Numbered from the stretch's first letter, positions 22,080 through 35,769 are shown. The stretch is DNA of 64,000 bases from Gracilaria gracilis (GCA_030374805.1 JARGSG010000032.1:62001-126000); one strand, 5' to 3'. Numbers and translations are program-made. Notes: generated by a model from the letters alone, not told the origin.

Positions 22080-23060
22080 AAAATCTGTCTGGGGGGTGTC
22101 CCTACTCTGCGGGTCATCTCTTCAAAATCGCCACCACAATATAGATGCTGTCGTAATTCTATCTCAGCAGATCCGATTGTAACCATGGCAGCGGTGCGGT
22201 AGCGTTTCAAGTGATGATATCCCCTCAATAAAGAATTTGCTTGGTACCATAACTAATCCCCATCGAACCGCTGAATTTATCAGTTCCGGTACAAATAGAC
22301 CACCGTTCATACAGGATTCACCGTACCTCGACGTATCTTAGAGGCTTACATATTTTTGTAACTGCCCTACCAGAAATTCGCATCGTCATTTCCGCCCCAG
22401 TCACATAGTAACGCCAAGTTCTGTTCAAAAGTAATGGAATAAAATGAACGCTGTGCTGATTGTTCCGCATTATCACCGCAGAAATGTTGGCTACCCTTTA
22501 ACATCGATGTGACATATTACGGCTACAATTTCTCCTCATCATTGTTATATATATTAGTGATACACCACAAATTAATATCCTATTTAGTGATGTAATGTCT
22601 AATAAGTTATAGTGCCACCCACGTGGACCACTTCTACTGTGAAATTATTAATGGCTTGTGCCTTTTTCAATTCAATAGGAGTCCCTACCATGGGGGTAGG
22701 ATACACCTAAAACTTTCCAAAGCAGCAATTTGGTGGCCAAAAGTGCGCTCGTATGTTACTATGACTGCTTTTCTTGGTCATCAAGAAATAGAAGTCAAGC
22801 TTTTCGCAAAAAGTAGCATGTATCCATAACGTTACTGTCAAACGACCGCTGTTTCAAAAACAAAAATTGGTGAAGAACATCACTATTTGCGGGTGAACTT
22901 TGGCACCCAACAGTTTCAACATGAACTAAAAATTTTTATCGTTATCTAGAGCATATTGCTCGCCCTACACTGCAGGAAATCCATAGAACCATCAACGAAA
23001 GCAATTGACATATGTGCATCATCTTCAATTGTACCCCACTTTTCAATGCCTTTCTCTTCA
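22080..23060. other. Non-coding stretch
   Basis: Only one short plus-strand frame at 22623-22829 with no domain. Nothing else was supported. Confidence 0.4.
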
Positions 23061-23068
23061 CTGCCTTC

Positions 23069-24190
23069 CTACACTTCCTCGTAGTGTATATTTCTTAGAG
23101 CTAATGAAATACTTAAACATCTAAAGAAGTCCAACAGTCCGTTCGTTTCTTTTAAATTCGCTTCTCTCTTCATTTTGCCTTCACTAGACGTCACAGCCGC
23201 AGCGTACTGCAATGGTAACACACTTGCCATAAGCGACACCCAGAAAGAGTTTGCTGTGTCCAAAGGCCCCGAATTGACCATCATGTGAGCAACATCCAGT
23301 AAATGAGGATAAATGCCTTCACAAATATCCCTCATAACCTGCCTTAAGTGCTTGATATCTGTCTCTTTTCTGCTCTCTCATCTCGAGATCAGCCATAATT
23401 ATGATGAAGATACCGATATGAAGTCTCCCATTCATCTAGAATCCCCATGTCCACGGGTTGATTCAGAAACATGCAATTGAGAGGTAAGCTCATAATGGTG
23501 ACCTGTCCAAGATTGTCCCTAATTTTAGCTCCATATAGATTAAAGTTGTCCATAAGCAAATCACCAGCCCCTGACGTTTGATTTTGTGGAAACTATTGAA
23601 ACATAGCATAGAACCACTGATTAAGTGTGAAGCTGTTTGAATACACATTGGACTGCCAGAAGTATGAGGCGGGTTGTTGTACAAGCAGAAAGAATGGCGA
23701 AGCTTTGCCTTTTCTATATTAACCATTTGAAGCATCAAAGAACCAAATTTGCCCTTTCGTCGAAGCCGTTATTATGTTCTGGCTCTTCATTGTATTTGCT
23801 CATCAAACCGTTTTCTTTCCTCCTTCTTGAATAGCATATGTCCTTAGAGGTGGTGAATTTGAAGAACAAACGAGTTTCATCAACATTGGATATGTAGTCG
23901 ACTTCGTAGCTGCATATATATTCTCTAAAGTCAGACATATCTTTCGCCACCGGAACAGCACACTCACTATCAGCCTCTACGGGTTGCGCAATTTATGTCA
24001 ACACAAAAATCTGGATGATTTTCTACAACCGAGCAATTGATGTACTAGATACTTGCAGCTTGTGAGAAGTTTCTGTTTCATTGACCGCCATGCTCTTCAA
24101 AGTGTTCTTCCAAATAATTAACGTCTTATGCTGTAACGTCTTCTGTGTTTCAGGAATCTTCACAAAACTTGACAAGTGGGTAAATTGTAT
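23069..24190 (-). pseudogene. Pogo/Tigger-type transposase remnant
   Basis: On the minus strand a degenerate pogo-family transposase can be followed. A psq-type helix-turn-helix is seen at about 24165-24030 (MAVNETETSHKLQVSSTSIA). The first catalytic aspartate lies in SNVDETRLFFKF (about 23895-23860) and the second in LLMDNFNLYGAKI (about 23562-23521). A third-D region, NQPVDMGILDEW (about 23467-23435), follows the SLPLNC context typical of Tigger DDD. The C-terminal piece is the frame 23335-23069. Several stops and frameshifts separate the pieces, so it is inactive. These enzymes move TA-flanked elements; no terminal repeats were identified. Confidence 0.65.
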
Positions 24191-24199
24191 GAGCTGTTG

Positions 24200-25610
24200 C
24201 TAAATGACCGGGAAGGGTGGTGGGCGGTCGATTTTGCGGTTAATAGAGATTCATTGGGTGTCTGCTTGCTTTAATAGGTGCTTTGATATTTTTCTTAGCG
24301 TTGTGACATTGCGATAAGAGACAGAGTATTTGAACCTGCTGGAGTCCGCATTGCATCTATCTGAGAACCTACGAACATCGAAAATGGTTGTAATGTGGCC
24401 ATTCAAGTGAAGCATTTGGGAGAATGATTAACTAGTGAAAAGAAGTACTTTTTCTTGCTGAGACGTTCAGAAACTGTCCATATTTTGGATATCTCTAGGC
24501 CACGAGTTGGCCATAGAAAGAAAAAGAATCCATTTTAATCTTTGTCCGTCAAACGGTTTCCCAATTTTTCGAGTTAGGCGCCGCCTATATTCTGGGCACT
24601 GCCCAAGCGAAGGCACATAGTCTCCAAAATTGTTGAGGTAGAAGCCATTTGGCATTGTTACCTTCCGAGCCCAGAAGTGAGACCCAAGAACACTTTGTCT
24701 TCTTTTGATGTGTTGAAGCTTTTCAAGAGTATTGAGCGGACTATTATGTCCAAGAGAGCCATTTTTGAGTACTTTTTGCAAATCCCGCTAAATTTTGGAA
24801 CACGGTGTCTAGACTAGACACATGTACAGATTGGCACCAAATCAATCGAGCAATATAACGTTACCGTCCTCTGTTCTGTTCTACGGCATCGAAAATCATC
24901 AGCACATCATTACGTCACGGCACATTATATGATTTACCAACAGACTTCAAAGATTCAATTGTAGTCACCGGGAGAAAATCTGGCAGTTTATGAGAAGCCA
25001 ATCATGTAGCTCGCACAGAAGTCTTGGGATGACAGAAAAATTAAAATTTGTTCCCTGCTTCAAATAGCTAGCCAACAATGACAGCAGAAACTATGCGAAT
25101 GTGCTATTTTGTTCAAATATCTAATTCAGGGCGGTTTTTATTCCCATATCTAATTCAATATACACAGCAATCGTCTTTCAAGGGTGTCAAATTTGTGAAA
25201 CTGGTTCCAAGTTTTTAGTTTCACCTAGTACCGATGGCGTCGCAATATACAGTTTGTTTTATTAATTAACATCTAGAACATCATATGTTTTGGTTCGCCT
25301 TTCGCATGTAGTGGTGCCTATCAATAGAAGGCGTACCAATATATTCTGCAAAGCACTTGATGACGTTTCAAAAGCAACTTAGCGCACAGAAGTAATGCCC
25401 GACCTATAAGTACTTTGATTGGATGAATCATTTGCCTTTTCCGCACTCTCTGTATTCTCTTTCTGTCTTGAGTTTTCTAGGTATAAAGCATCGCGATCCA
25501 CATTGGTAAAGCTCTTTTATGTCTAAAAGAAACTGCTGTTCCTGCTTTTTTTTGCTGCAATTCTTAAGTGCATGTGGGTGTTTGTGACTTGTCACAAGTG
25601 TTGCTCCTAC
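24200..25610. other. Unassigned region
   Basis: A 104-residue minus-strand frame (24781-24467) has protein-like composition but no recognised family. The rest is AT-rich with no supported feature. Confidence 0.35.
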
Positions 25611-25617
25611 GCCTCCC

Positions 25618-25995
25618 GTAGAAGAACTAAAATGATACAATTGGAGTATTGCCAGTTTGAAAAAGTGAAAAGAAACGTTCAAGTGGCGTACTTTCGTGTG
25701 AACCAATGGCGTAAAATTTTCGGCTTGTACGTCACCACCACGCCACTTGCATTCAATGGTAAGCGATTAGTAGTGTTTGCTACGAGTGGCTTGTGAGTGT
25801 TATACTTGGAAATACCAACATCGTACGCCAGTCGTGGTGAAGGCTACTAGTGGTCAACTAGTGGTCGCAGATGGCCTAGTACTGACGAAAAAGCCGAAAC
25901 TTGTACTCCATTGGTTCACACGAAAGCAGGCTACGTGAAGGCCACTTGCCACCTTTTGATACTGTCAGTACGCCACTTACCCCAGAATTTTACAT
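25618..25995 (+). repeat. Foldback repeat (MITE-like), copy 1
   Basis: The left arm (about 25640-25740, with ACGTTCAAGTGGCGTACTTT) is the imperfect reverse complement of the right arm (about 25885-25985). The arms enclose about 150 bases of unique core. The core is shared with copies 2 to 4. No coding capacity. TIR-based mobility is inferred. Confidence 0.65.
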
Positions 25996-26344
25996 AGGAT
26001 CCGTAATAGGCAGCTATAGTTGTTTCAGAAGTAGCGTACTAATTTGGCTAATTGCACTACGTGGGTGCCACCTGTAACCATGTGCTGCGACATAATAGCA
26101 CTTTATGTACGCCAGCATTCCACCCTTCTAGTACTACATTAGTAGAAGTATTGCGACCTGAGTATTCTTCTAAAGCAACAAGAGCGCTCGGTTGTGGCAG
26201 AAAAGGACAGTTTTACGCCCAGTGTGGCCGCAAAAGCCTCTCCTTACACTCTTTTCGTACGGTAGAGAGTGTTTCATGCATGAGTCACGCAATTGCTGTC
26301 AGAAAAGAAAAGCATAAGTGATAGAAGGCGATGAACAGTCTTAG

Positions 26345-26715
26345 AAGGACTCAAACGCTACAAGTGGCGTACTGACAGTTTAAAAAAGTCAACAGGGGCG
26401 TTCAAGCGACGTGCTTTTGTGTGAGCTAATGGCGTACTATTTCTGGATTGTACCCCACCACACTACTGGCAACCACCCGTGTGCCAGTACTAGTGTGTGC
26501 TACGAGTCGCTTGTGAGTGTCATACTTCGAAGTAGCACCATCGTATGCCACTCATGGCTGAGGATACCAGACGCCTACCAGTCTTCATATATGGCTTGCG
26601 GCTGGAAACCAAACCGGATATTGTACGCCATTGGTTCACACGAGAGTACGCCTTTTGTACGCCCACTTGCAACTTTTTCACACTGGCAGTACGCGACTTG
26701 TAGCCTTGAGTCCTT
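26345..26715 (+). repeat. Foldback repeat (MITE-like), copy 2
   Basis: The best-preserved ends: AAGGACTCAA at the left and its complement ending GAGTCCTT at 26708-26715. Each is followed by a TACAAGTGGCGTAC-like arm. The core contains TGTGCTACGAGTCGCTTGTG, as in copy 1. Confidence 0.7.
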
Positions 26716-27000
26716 GCCGTACAAGTTTCGGCTTGTACGTCAGTAGCAGGCCACCTGTGACCACTAGTAGACCACTTGTAGCCTTGGCCACGAATGGCGT
26801 AGGATGATGGATGCTATATCGAAGAGTATCACTCAAAAGCCAGTCGTAGCAAACACAATTAGTGGGCTACTATTGGTTGCGAATGGGGTGGGGGTGACGC
26901 CCAAGCCGAATATTGTACGCCATTTGCTCGAACATATGTACGCCACTTGAACGACACTTGCCACATTTTCAAACTGGCAATACGCTAATTGTACTATTCT
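26716..27000 (-). repeat. Foldback repeat, copy 3, inverted and truncated on the left
   Basis: The core is in the opposite orientation to copies 1 and 2 and matches copy 4 (CTACTATTGGTTGCGA). The right arm at about 26890-27000 has GTACGCCACTTGAACG and ACTGGCAATACGC. It directly abuts copy 2. Confidence 0.6.
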
Positions 27001-27936
27001 ATTCCTTCTATGGTATGGTCATGGTATTTGTCACTGATTGGCTATTTGGCTTGTTCGAAGTTTATGGCTCTGGGCTGTACTTCTTCCGCGGAAGGAGTCT
27101 TTTTCTTCTTCTTGCATGGTGCTTTTCATGCCCCAGAAAGATATTAAGGCTACAGTACTGCTACTTATGGCGTACAACAATAGTTGAAAAAGAGCGTGTA
27201 TAAAATGCTTCTATGCTGCATCAAATGGATATAGTTGGCGTACCCGTAGTTTACTCGGCTTCCTTAGTACGCCACTTACAATCCAAACACAGCAGCATAG
27301 TATGCACCTTATAAAAATGGCAAGGGTACAAAGAAGCTGCAAGAAGTGGTCTCACCTGCGTAGAACGCGCTGCAGACTTCCAATTTGCTGCCGTGAACAT
27401 CCTGCGTTTGTTTTCCATCATGATCTCGCCTGGGCTCAGTGCATAGCCGGAATGATGTCAAAGGGTCTGCTCTAAGGGCCGTAGGCGCCGGTACTTGAGA
27501 GATTCCATGGGTTCCTGGAATGTTCATTCTGAATGAATGAATCGTCGGCGTCACCAAAGTCTTCTAGAATGGCGTGATTTGCTATACGTAGGCGCCAATG
27601 AACTGCTCGTACGCCCTTCAGACCCTTGTGCTTTCAATTCTCTTTGTGTAGTGCTACGGCGTGCCAAACATTTCTGATGTCTAATAAAATGGCATTCCTT
27701 GTCATGAAGAGTTCCCTCGTATCCCCGCTGCCGTGCTCATCGTGCCTTACGAGTCGCAGAAAACATCGCACCAGGACGCCGTTTGGGAGGTGTGCAACGG
27801 ATTATAGAAGCCGTGTAACGGCAGTTATCGACGCCGATACCATGAATGTTGGCAATCGAATCGCCGTGCTCCAGGGCGGCTGGCCAGGCTACTTAGAAAC
27901 AAAGCATTGTTGACGTCGTCACCTTTCGAATACATG

Positions 27937-30712
27937 TTAAGTAGCTCTGAATCCTCTTTTTCTCGTATTACACGATAGAACAACAAGCCTTAAACCTGTC
28001 CCCTCTGGAAACCACCGGTCTCCAGTCAGCAGACCCTGGAAACTCCGTAGATTATCGACAAAGTACGTATGTTTGCAAACCGATTTCTTATTCGAAGGGT
28101 ATTTTGTTTCTAAAACTCCAATGAGGTAACTCATTGACTCTAAACTTTCAATAGTCTGACACGGAAACAGATTCCTGTCTTGCACTGAATAGCGAGCAAA
28201 CACCTGACCTTGTCGCCTTATGTGAAGAGCACTAGTTGCCCAATCAGCTAGAACCCCGGCTTATGAGTCACTCCTTCGACTTTGTGTTCAAAGAATGCAA
28301 AATATCCGTAGTACACAGTAGCGTCCTCGGCATCGCCAGTGCGAAAGATTCCCGAAAAGTACTAAGTTTTTGCGTTCGTTCTTGGAAGCACTTTGATATG
28401 TCCATGGCATACGCAACTCGTCTTCTCATCCAATCGCAGAAGAATACGAATATCTCGTTATGGCACTCTAGAAGTTGTTCAGCTGCTGGGAGTGTCACAA
28501 CAAGGGCATATATATATAAGCGGGATAAAAGTTTCGCCAGTTCTCTAAAGCTGTTTGTGCTCTCCAAAGTAGTAGATGAATTCTGAGAAGGAGATTGAAA
28601 ACGAAATCCTCTCATATCAGGATGATAATAGCTCTCAACCGAATCTCATGATAGAGCATCAAATTCCAGCTCTTCATCCGAGTCTAGATAACTAAATCTA
28701 CTGCCAAACTGAAAGATATAGAGAGACATGGCCATGTGATACATTTAACCTTCGTTGCCAGCTCGAACAAACCTGTTCTTCACATTGGTCACTCGGTTGA
28801 GCTGACCGACGTAGTTTGCAGTGTTCCATTGACCAAGTAACGAAAGAGGGCCACATTCAAGAATTTGTCAAATAGATTTAAAAGCAGATGGTACACATAC
28901 TTGCAGAGATAGATGATTTCCCTTCGGTTCTGGTAGTCATCATTGATGAAGTGCTCGTAGAACTCTTGAGAGAGATTTTCGACTTCAGCACCATCCTTTC
29001 AGTCAGACTCTATTGAGAACATCTCTGTCCTAACTGTACGAAAATATGCTAACCATCTAAGGCTTCTTGGTGCAACCAACCGTCGAGAGCCCCAAAACTG
29101 ATGGTGGGAAAAAAGAAGTTCCATTCCGCAGTTTTTCACATATCTTTCTTGTCAAGACCATTGGGGGCCTCGGCAGTACTGCGGCCCAAAACCGTGCCCA
29201 AATATTCGAAGGTTCCCATTGAATGCATCTAGTAACCTTTTGCTGGATAGATGCGCAATATCTGGGTGACGATCTAAATTGTTCAGCCAGATATATACAA
29301 TATCGAGTGCAACGTTTTCGTAGAGAAAGTGCACAATACCAATCAAGACGGAGCAGAAAGCACGAATTGTTGGGGTACTCAGAAGCGGAGTCATAGCTAC
29401 ACTGGAGAACTCATGAACATTGCACTTGTTCTGTAGTTTTGTATGAGACATCGAAGTTGCCGTACTCTGCAAATTCCTGAAAGTGTCCCTAACTTCTCCG
29501 TCTGTTCGGAGTGGAATCTCATCAACTCTCCATAACACCGTAGTACTCGACTTTGGACCCGAACGTTGCGCCCACGACCGATTGTGGGCTCGTATAACAG
29601 CCAGAAAGTATGCATGGTTTGCATATACCCCACGTAATTTTCAGAAGCGACAGGGAACCAGTCGACTTGGTTCTTTCAAGTGCGTCAGATACTTCTATGC
29701 GGGAAGATTGGTAGGAATGGAAAGCAAATAAACTCTAATTCGCCTCATATCCCCATTCCATAATCGCACGGTCTTGCCCACCGTATGTAACGTGTGAAAC
29801 CTCGAAAGGAAAGGGTGAAGGAAGGCAGTGAGTCTCTTAGGTTCATTCGGCCCGGAAAATAATGAATATCGGAAGGAAACTCCTTGCCATAAATCTTTCC
29901 GAAGGGGGGAGGTTTAGAAGTAGGCAGACAAAAGCCCAATAGTTGTAGTCATCTGAATGGAATGGCTGTCCACCATCTTCCTATACTGACGGTAATATGT
30001 CATTCCTCACCTTCTCTTTGACACCAAGTTCCTGTAAGATGTCCTTGGAAAGCCTCTCTCAGCAAAAGTCTCGGAATGGAGAGCAGTGGTCTTCAAACAG
30101 TTTCTCTTGAAAGTACTCAAAGATCCAAGGTCCCTCAACTGGATGTTGCATTAGTGGTTTCAAACGATATCAAACAGATATATATTTATATGTTGAGACA
30201 TTTGCATGATACGTTTGATCACGGTGATTGCAAACTATGACCGAATGGTCACATCGCACTCGAAAAGCTTTTTGTGATATGCTACACTAGTGGCATGTTG
30301 GGTGATATCTATTTCTGAGTTTGGCAACAATGCCTTTTTAAAGCCATCGAAAGACTGAGAACAAAGGTGTGATCATGTACGGCGGCATCTTTGAGGAATG
30401 TATCCATGAATTTATTGGACGCGCCATGCCTGATACCAATCGCCAGGAGCTTATCGTTTGCGTCCGTAAACCCCCGAACCTTCAAGTCTTTGTATACATG
30501 ATAAGCACGCGGTGCAACCTCGTGATGGTCTGAAACAAAAGAAATTTCAACATTTTCGATCTCATGGTGTGTTGCAGTAGAATTAAAGATTGAGAGCTCG
30601 CTTCAATTGACGGTTCATGGGATGTAAGCGAAAGGGATTCATCTCTGTCAGAAGAAAACGTTTCTGGACCCGCAACGAATTGCGAATGTGCTTGAATGCT
30701 ATTTAAGTCCAT
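27937..30712 (-). pseudogene. Second Tnp2-like transposase remnant
   Basis: Pieces in order on the minus strand: an N-terminal Ser-rich part (30712-30500); HHEVAPRAYHVYKDLKVRGF and DANDKLLAIGIRHGASNKFM (30520-30410), resembling the pre-catalytic region; IRVYLLSIPTNLPA and HLKEPSRLVPCRF (about 29740-29650), the DxPA and CxxC region of Tnp2; YVYHLLLNLFDKFL and LSLLGQWNTANYVGQLNR (about 28900-28780), the DUF4218-type C-terminal region; then further frames down to about 27937. Many stops and frameshifts. It differs clearly from the transposases at 18-21 kb and 62-64 kb, so it is a separate lineage. No terminal repeats were found. Confidence 0.55.
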
Positions 30713-30899
30713 AGAGCTTTCGGTTGTGACGAATGATGAATGGGACGATATAATGGCAGGAAGAAGATGCTTCCCTTGTCGCGTGGTTTGTCTTCTGCTT
30801 GAGATCTGTGTATCATGGTCGTTTGGCTTGTTATTATATTACCGGGACCACAACGACAACCATAGCTTGTGTCACATACGTAGCCAAGTAGGACCATGA

Positions 30900-33800
30900 A
30901 TGAGCGTTGGTGACGGAGAGAAATAAACGAACAAAGAACCAGTACACATAAATATTCTTAATATCCACAGCTCAACTAAACACACTTCATTTGCTGTGTT
31001 TGGGGACTCTCTCCCACGAAGAGGAATAATTAATATCAATATCGAAAAGCAAAAAAAGATATGGTATGAACTGATAGGTTTTCGGACGTGTTTTGCTTCG
31101 AATATACAAACCTACTGATCGTCGGGAATTGACGAAGCGAAACTGTAGTGCCGCACACTTACTCATTATTTGAGATCGTACGATACTCGAAAGAGAATCG
31201 GAATGACATCCTCGGTGATCGTGGAAGGGTGCGCCAGACTACACTTTTCGATCCACTCCTCCTTCAAACAACTGGGAAGTTTTTTCGCTTGTTCATCCAG
31301 CTTTGCGTCACTACGTGTCATGCCTATCGCCAACGGCACTATCTTCCTCTACGATCCGTTTTGTCGAAGAAGTTTGACGTCGACGAGCTGCTTTAGCATA
31401 GTGAAAGCGATAAAGCAGGCTACAGGGATTCAGAATCGCAAGCTAGATAAAGGTGATGAGGCTCATCTCATTTTGTTTGGTTCCATAGCAAGATAGTATT
31501 CCCACAATGTCATGGATACAGTTGGCCGTCCGCTGCAGGTTTTTCATGGGTTCTGCAAACACTTTGGTAGCGCAGTTATGAAGAGATATAGAAAAGCAAG
31601 GAGCGTATGGCTTTTGAAGATGCGGTTCATCTCATAATTCGACGCGTCAACGAGAAGCACCGGCGGGTGATTGGGTTGTTCTCCGCTCCATAAAACAGAA
31701 ATGTCGAAACGAAGTTGCTCACTGTAACCCAAAGAAGAGCGCAGCATCCAAAGCAAAAGTGGTTAAAATGAAACACAAGCCAAATACTAGGGCCTTATCA
31801 ATGGGAAGGAGAATCAACGAAACGCTATTGGATTTCGAATGCACCAGAATCAGTAAACCAAATCAGATCCCAGAGTATAAGAAAAGGAAAGGAGGTCACG
31901 AGTTCTGTCTTGGATCGTCCGTAAGCGCATCTCTAAACTCTTGATATAGGTTCTAGTAGTGAAAGCAGGTCATGTGATGCTGGTCAGAATCGTACCTCGA
32001 GACATGAATACAAACAGTGACCCGGATGACAGCTCCGAAGCTTCAGGTGAGAAGCAAACAGAGACGGGCACAGACTATCAGCCTTGCTAACAATGCTTTT
32101 TGTCTTCGTCGTGATGGCGATGGTTTCAAAAGGTTTAGAGAGAAGAAAAGAGCCGAGCCGACGCATATGATGGAGTGACTTTAAGGCGCCGTGCAGAAAT
32201 TGAAAAGGTTGCAAACAAAAACTCTAGCTATGAGCAGCCGAAGTTGTGCATTGATGATGAAGGTGAATCTACAATCGTCCAAGCAATGGACGAAGTGATT
32301 CCGAATAACGTTCAGATCGGAGATCAGCCCAGTGTTGGAAGGAAGAGAGATGGAATGAGAGTATAAATAATAATATCTCAGAGGAGGATAATCGTACGTC
32401 ACGAAGGAAAATCAACAGTGGTTGTGGGAGGAAGCAGCGCCTTATATCAAGTAGCCAAAGTTGCACTGTTACTGGATATAAATATGCCTAAAGATACAGC
32501 GCATAGTTGCAAGATTTGCCGATCACCCATGCACAATCTGTGCGGAATGCGATTTCTTGATGGGGCGTATGTCGAAGGATAGATCAATTGCTCGTTCAAA
32601 TGTCTGGGGCTCGGTGTTGGTCAGTTTTTTAAGAACTGAGCTCACGCTCGGTATGGTCCAAATCAAGAGGCATGCCACCATATTTTCCGCATTTTGTCGC
32701 AGGAGGACACAATATGAGGCAAGATTATGCAAAAGATCTGTATTGAACATCTAATTTGTTCCCTGTTACATATTGGCCCTGTCTAGCACTTCTGTCCATC
32801 AACTTCCACCACCATTCCACCACAAAAAGCGTAGTCGCCAAAAAGTAGCAAGTTTGCGACGGACACGCAAAATGTCGTTCAACTTCTTTGTAACTGGATA
32901 AACCATGGCTTTGATACTTGTCTGATATACAGTAGTAGCACGACACGATTTTGAATCACTTGAAGGGACCAAAACTCTTGACCTCAATTTCATTGTCGTC
33001 TTTCAATGTCATTCATTTTCTAGCTAATACGCTTTGTCTCTGTAGCATTCTCTTGAATCCTGTTATTTCAGGCACTCTTGGGAGTACATCACACTTTCGG
33101 AAGGTCGATAAACTTTGCAACTGGAGTCTAGTGACTCACCAGGTTTCTCAATTCAAGTATCATTTCTTGTTGCTGTTCGTGAAGTATGATACGATGATTC
33201 TGAACTGGTACGCGACTCATTGACCATTAACTAAATGGGTACGGTTTGAAAAGGATCGATCCCTTGAACTTGAACACCGTTCTCCAGCTATACAGCTGCG
33301 TTTGGGCGGGGCGGGGTGGGCGAAGATGACGTGATATCTGTTGATGCTGCATGTGCGGGAATTGACGGGCTAATGTGCTGCACAGATTGCGACCAATCCA
33401 AGTTGACGGACCATAAGTTCAATGACAATGATAGTGCGTTTGTTACTTCAAAAAAATTCCAGCTAGACGGGAGAGTAACAGAGAGGGACAAAAACAGGGG
33501 AAAGAGGCAGTATGAGGATTGAGGCGCATGTGAAATTCTGGTGAGAACTAGTTAAATATTCCTGACGATCGGCCCTCAGGTGCGTTGGGGGTACGAAGGG
33601 CGTAGGGAAGCGACCACAGGCGATAGAATATGGTGATGAAACATATTTACCAAGTGTGATGGTTTTTGGTGGAGCACATAGTTTTATAGGTTGCTTAGCC
33701 AAACGATGAATTACTTACATAAACTTATCCACACCGAGCAACGAAGATCCGGTGAGTCTGCATTGCGCGGCGCCTACAACAATGCCGTAAATGCTCAGCG

Positions 33801-35420
33801 CACGTGTGTGGCGTACAATAACGAGGCGAATTACAAGATGTTGAGCTGCAAGTTGGTTGAGGTGGCGAAAGAAGAAATCGGGGCCCCTGGGCGAATGTCT
33901 GCCCTGCGAAGGACGACGGACTAGGGGTAACATGGGCTGCTTCGTTTCATTGATAGACCGCAGGTGGTTTTCGATGACGTCTGCAGGCGCGCATGCGGTG
34001 GTCTAGATCTTTCCTGACGAAGTTACAACCAGGAATTATTGCAACCAGTTCTGCTTCGAGAAGCGTCCTCTTCTGTGTTGGAAAAAGACGCAGAGTGGTG
34101 TTCGTTGGGAAGAAGGTTAATAGTAAATGTGAACAACGAGGTCGCCGAAATATTGCTCTACCAGCCGTTGAGACAACAGGTTGGGAAAACGTGGCCATGA
34201 TGGAGGTAAAACTATGCAAGTTGCTAATTAACAAGTTGTTTTGGATGGCAATGACTTTCGTTAAGGGCTCACTAGGGAAGGGCAACATGGCACTCGGTTT
34301 GATGATGGACCCATTGAAGAGCGTCAGCCCGGCAGCGAGAATTGATGGAGGGCTTGGTGGATTCCTTCTAAAAGACTGCGGCGATCGAACAAAGCAGGTG
34401 GCTGTACTTTAACTTAAAGCATGTGTGATAGACGATTACGACATTATCCAAACGAACAAATCCAAGAAGTGGAAAATCTATGTCGATACGCGGGGAGCGA
34501 TAGATTTGAATAAGTCGCAGAGAAAGTGGTAATTGAACGGTAAAGGGGCAGATCTGTAAAAAATGGAGCTCGTACAGGGTAGGATGTTTCAGTTGTAGTG
34601 CAGTTTGCGATCATGGCCGACCGTGTCCTGCGAGGATCGCTAAGGTAAGTGTTATAAATACCAATTGTTACAAAACTATGCGCCAACGGTGCCACGTAGT
34701 GGTTCATAGTATCTAACCGCCAACACCTGTGCTTGTGTGTTCATGGAGTATATCGCTTCCCAGTTTTGGGCTCCGCGACTATTTTTGGTTTCCGCTGACG
34801 GCGTCGAATTTATTCGTAGCTTGGAAGCCACTGAATTTTGTGCGTTCTCAAATTTATGAGATAATAGGGAAAAAGGAGCCGGAAGAAACACGGAATTGAA
34901 GTAATTGGGTAATAACGACAAAGTCTGTTCACCGACAGGCGTTTGATCTCCATGTTTGGGATAATCACAGCCATTTTGAACATTTCAAAAGTTTTGAAAA
35001 TGGGCCAAATCCTAAAAAACAAATATCTCCAGTATCGCTCGAGCTTCCAACCAAATACCCTAGAGGCCAGCTCAACAGATTTTTACGGGTTTCCGACTGC
35101 GCTACGCACTGCAATTACCCTCGATGTTTCTGGCATTGTGATCACTATTGAGCCGTATTCAAACATACAGCTCATGCCTGGACCTTGAAACATATTGATC
35201 TTACAAAGATTGCATGCGTGTCATATAAGTGTTTCTGTTGCAATGGAAGTTGGCCAAGAGCGTAAGCCGCACAATGGAGTTTTACAATCAGCATGCAACG
35301 CTCGTTAACAGAGCGCCTTTGAAAGATGACTTTGATGTTATGCTCCTACACTGAGCGACGGCGCCTCACGGGGTTGAGAATGAGTGAAAGCACGTCCGCG
35401 CACCCCAGTGGAAATCTGAG
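30900..35420. other. Unassigned region with scattered degenerate frames
   Basis: Possible remnants are a plus-strand piece at 32175-32560 that includes a Cys-rich HSCKICRSPMHNLCG stretch after a stop, and minus-strand frames at 32725-32946 and 33463-33702. A 139-residue plus-strand frame lies at 33993-34412. None matches a family I can name, and several contain stops. Probably further decayed mobile DNA. Confidence 0.3.
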
Positions 35421-35429
35421 ATACACATG

Positions 35430-35763
35430 TAATATGAGTTGGATATATTTGAAGCAGAATTTGTAAGGTTATGATACAATTCAGATACGTTTCTAGTATA
35501 TTGTTGAATTAGATATCATATTTGGGTGAGTCTCATGAAAGGTCTTGATATGGATCTGATGTATTTAGGGTATAATTTTGAGGGAGATCTGATATGACAA
35601 ATTTTAGAATATATCGCACTTTTATCCGAAGTGTAGGAAATAGTACCAAAGATATATCACATATATATCAGTTTCACTTCTGGAATATATGAAAAGTTAT
35701 CGGAACTGTATCCCTTCTAAATATCTTTCATATTTGTACGATAAAAGTTTCATTCTAATCCTA
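35430..35763 (+). repeat. 330-bp dispersed repeat, copy 1
   Basis: Aligns along its length with 56789-57125 in the same orientation. Shared landmarks are ATATTTGAAGCAGAATTT near the start, GAGTCTCA, GATGTAT/TGATGCATTT, TATCAGTTTCAC and a common end TCCTACGTC. AT-rich, no coding capacity. Confidence 0.7.
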
Positions 35764-35769
35764 CGTCCT

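Noticed and set aside
28803-28812. ACCGACGTAG identical to the outer bases of the transposon's right end
   Set aside because: Only 10 bases match; the adjoining terminal-repeat sequence is absent, so it is likely chance.
31544-31756. Minus-strand frame with PPVLLVDASNYEM resembling a retroelement RNase H start
   Set aside because: Too short, and no reverse transcriptase or further RNase H motifs nearby on either strand.
32725-32946. Possible piggyBac-type C-terminal remnant (LMDRSARQGQY)
   Set aside because: Similarity is limited to a few residues and no aspartate-containing catalytic motifs could be found upstream.
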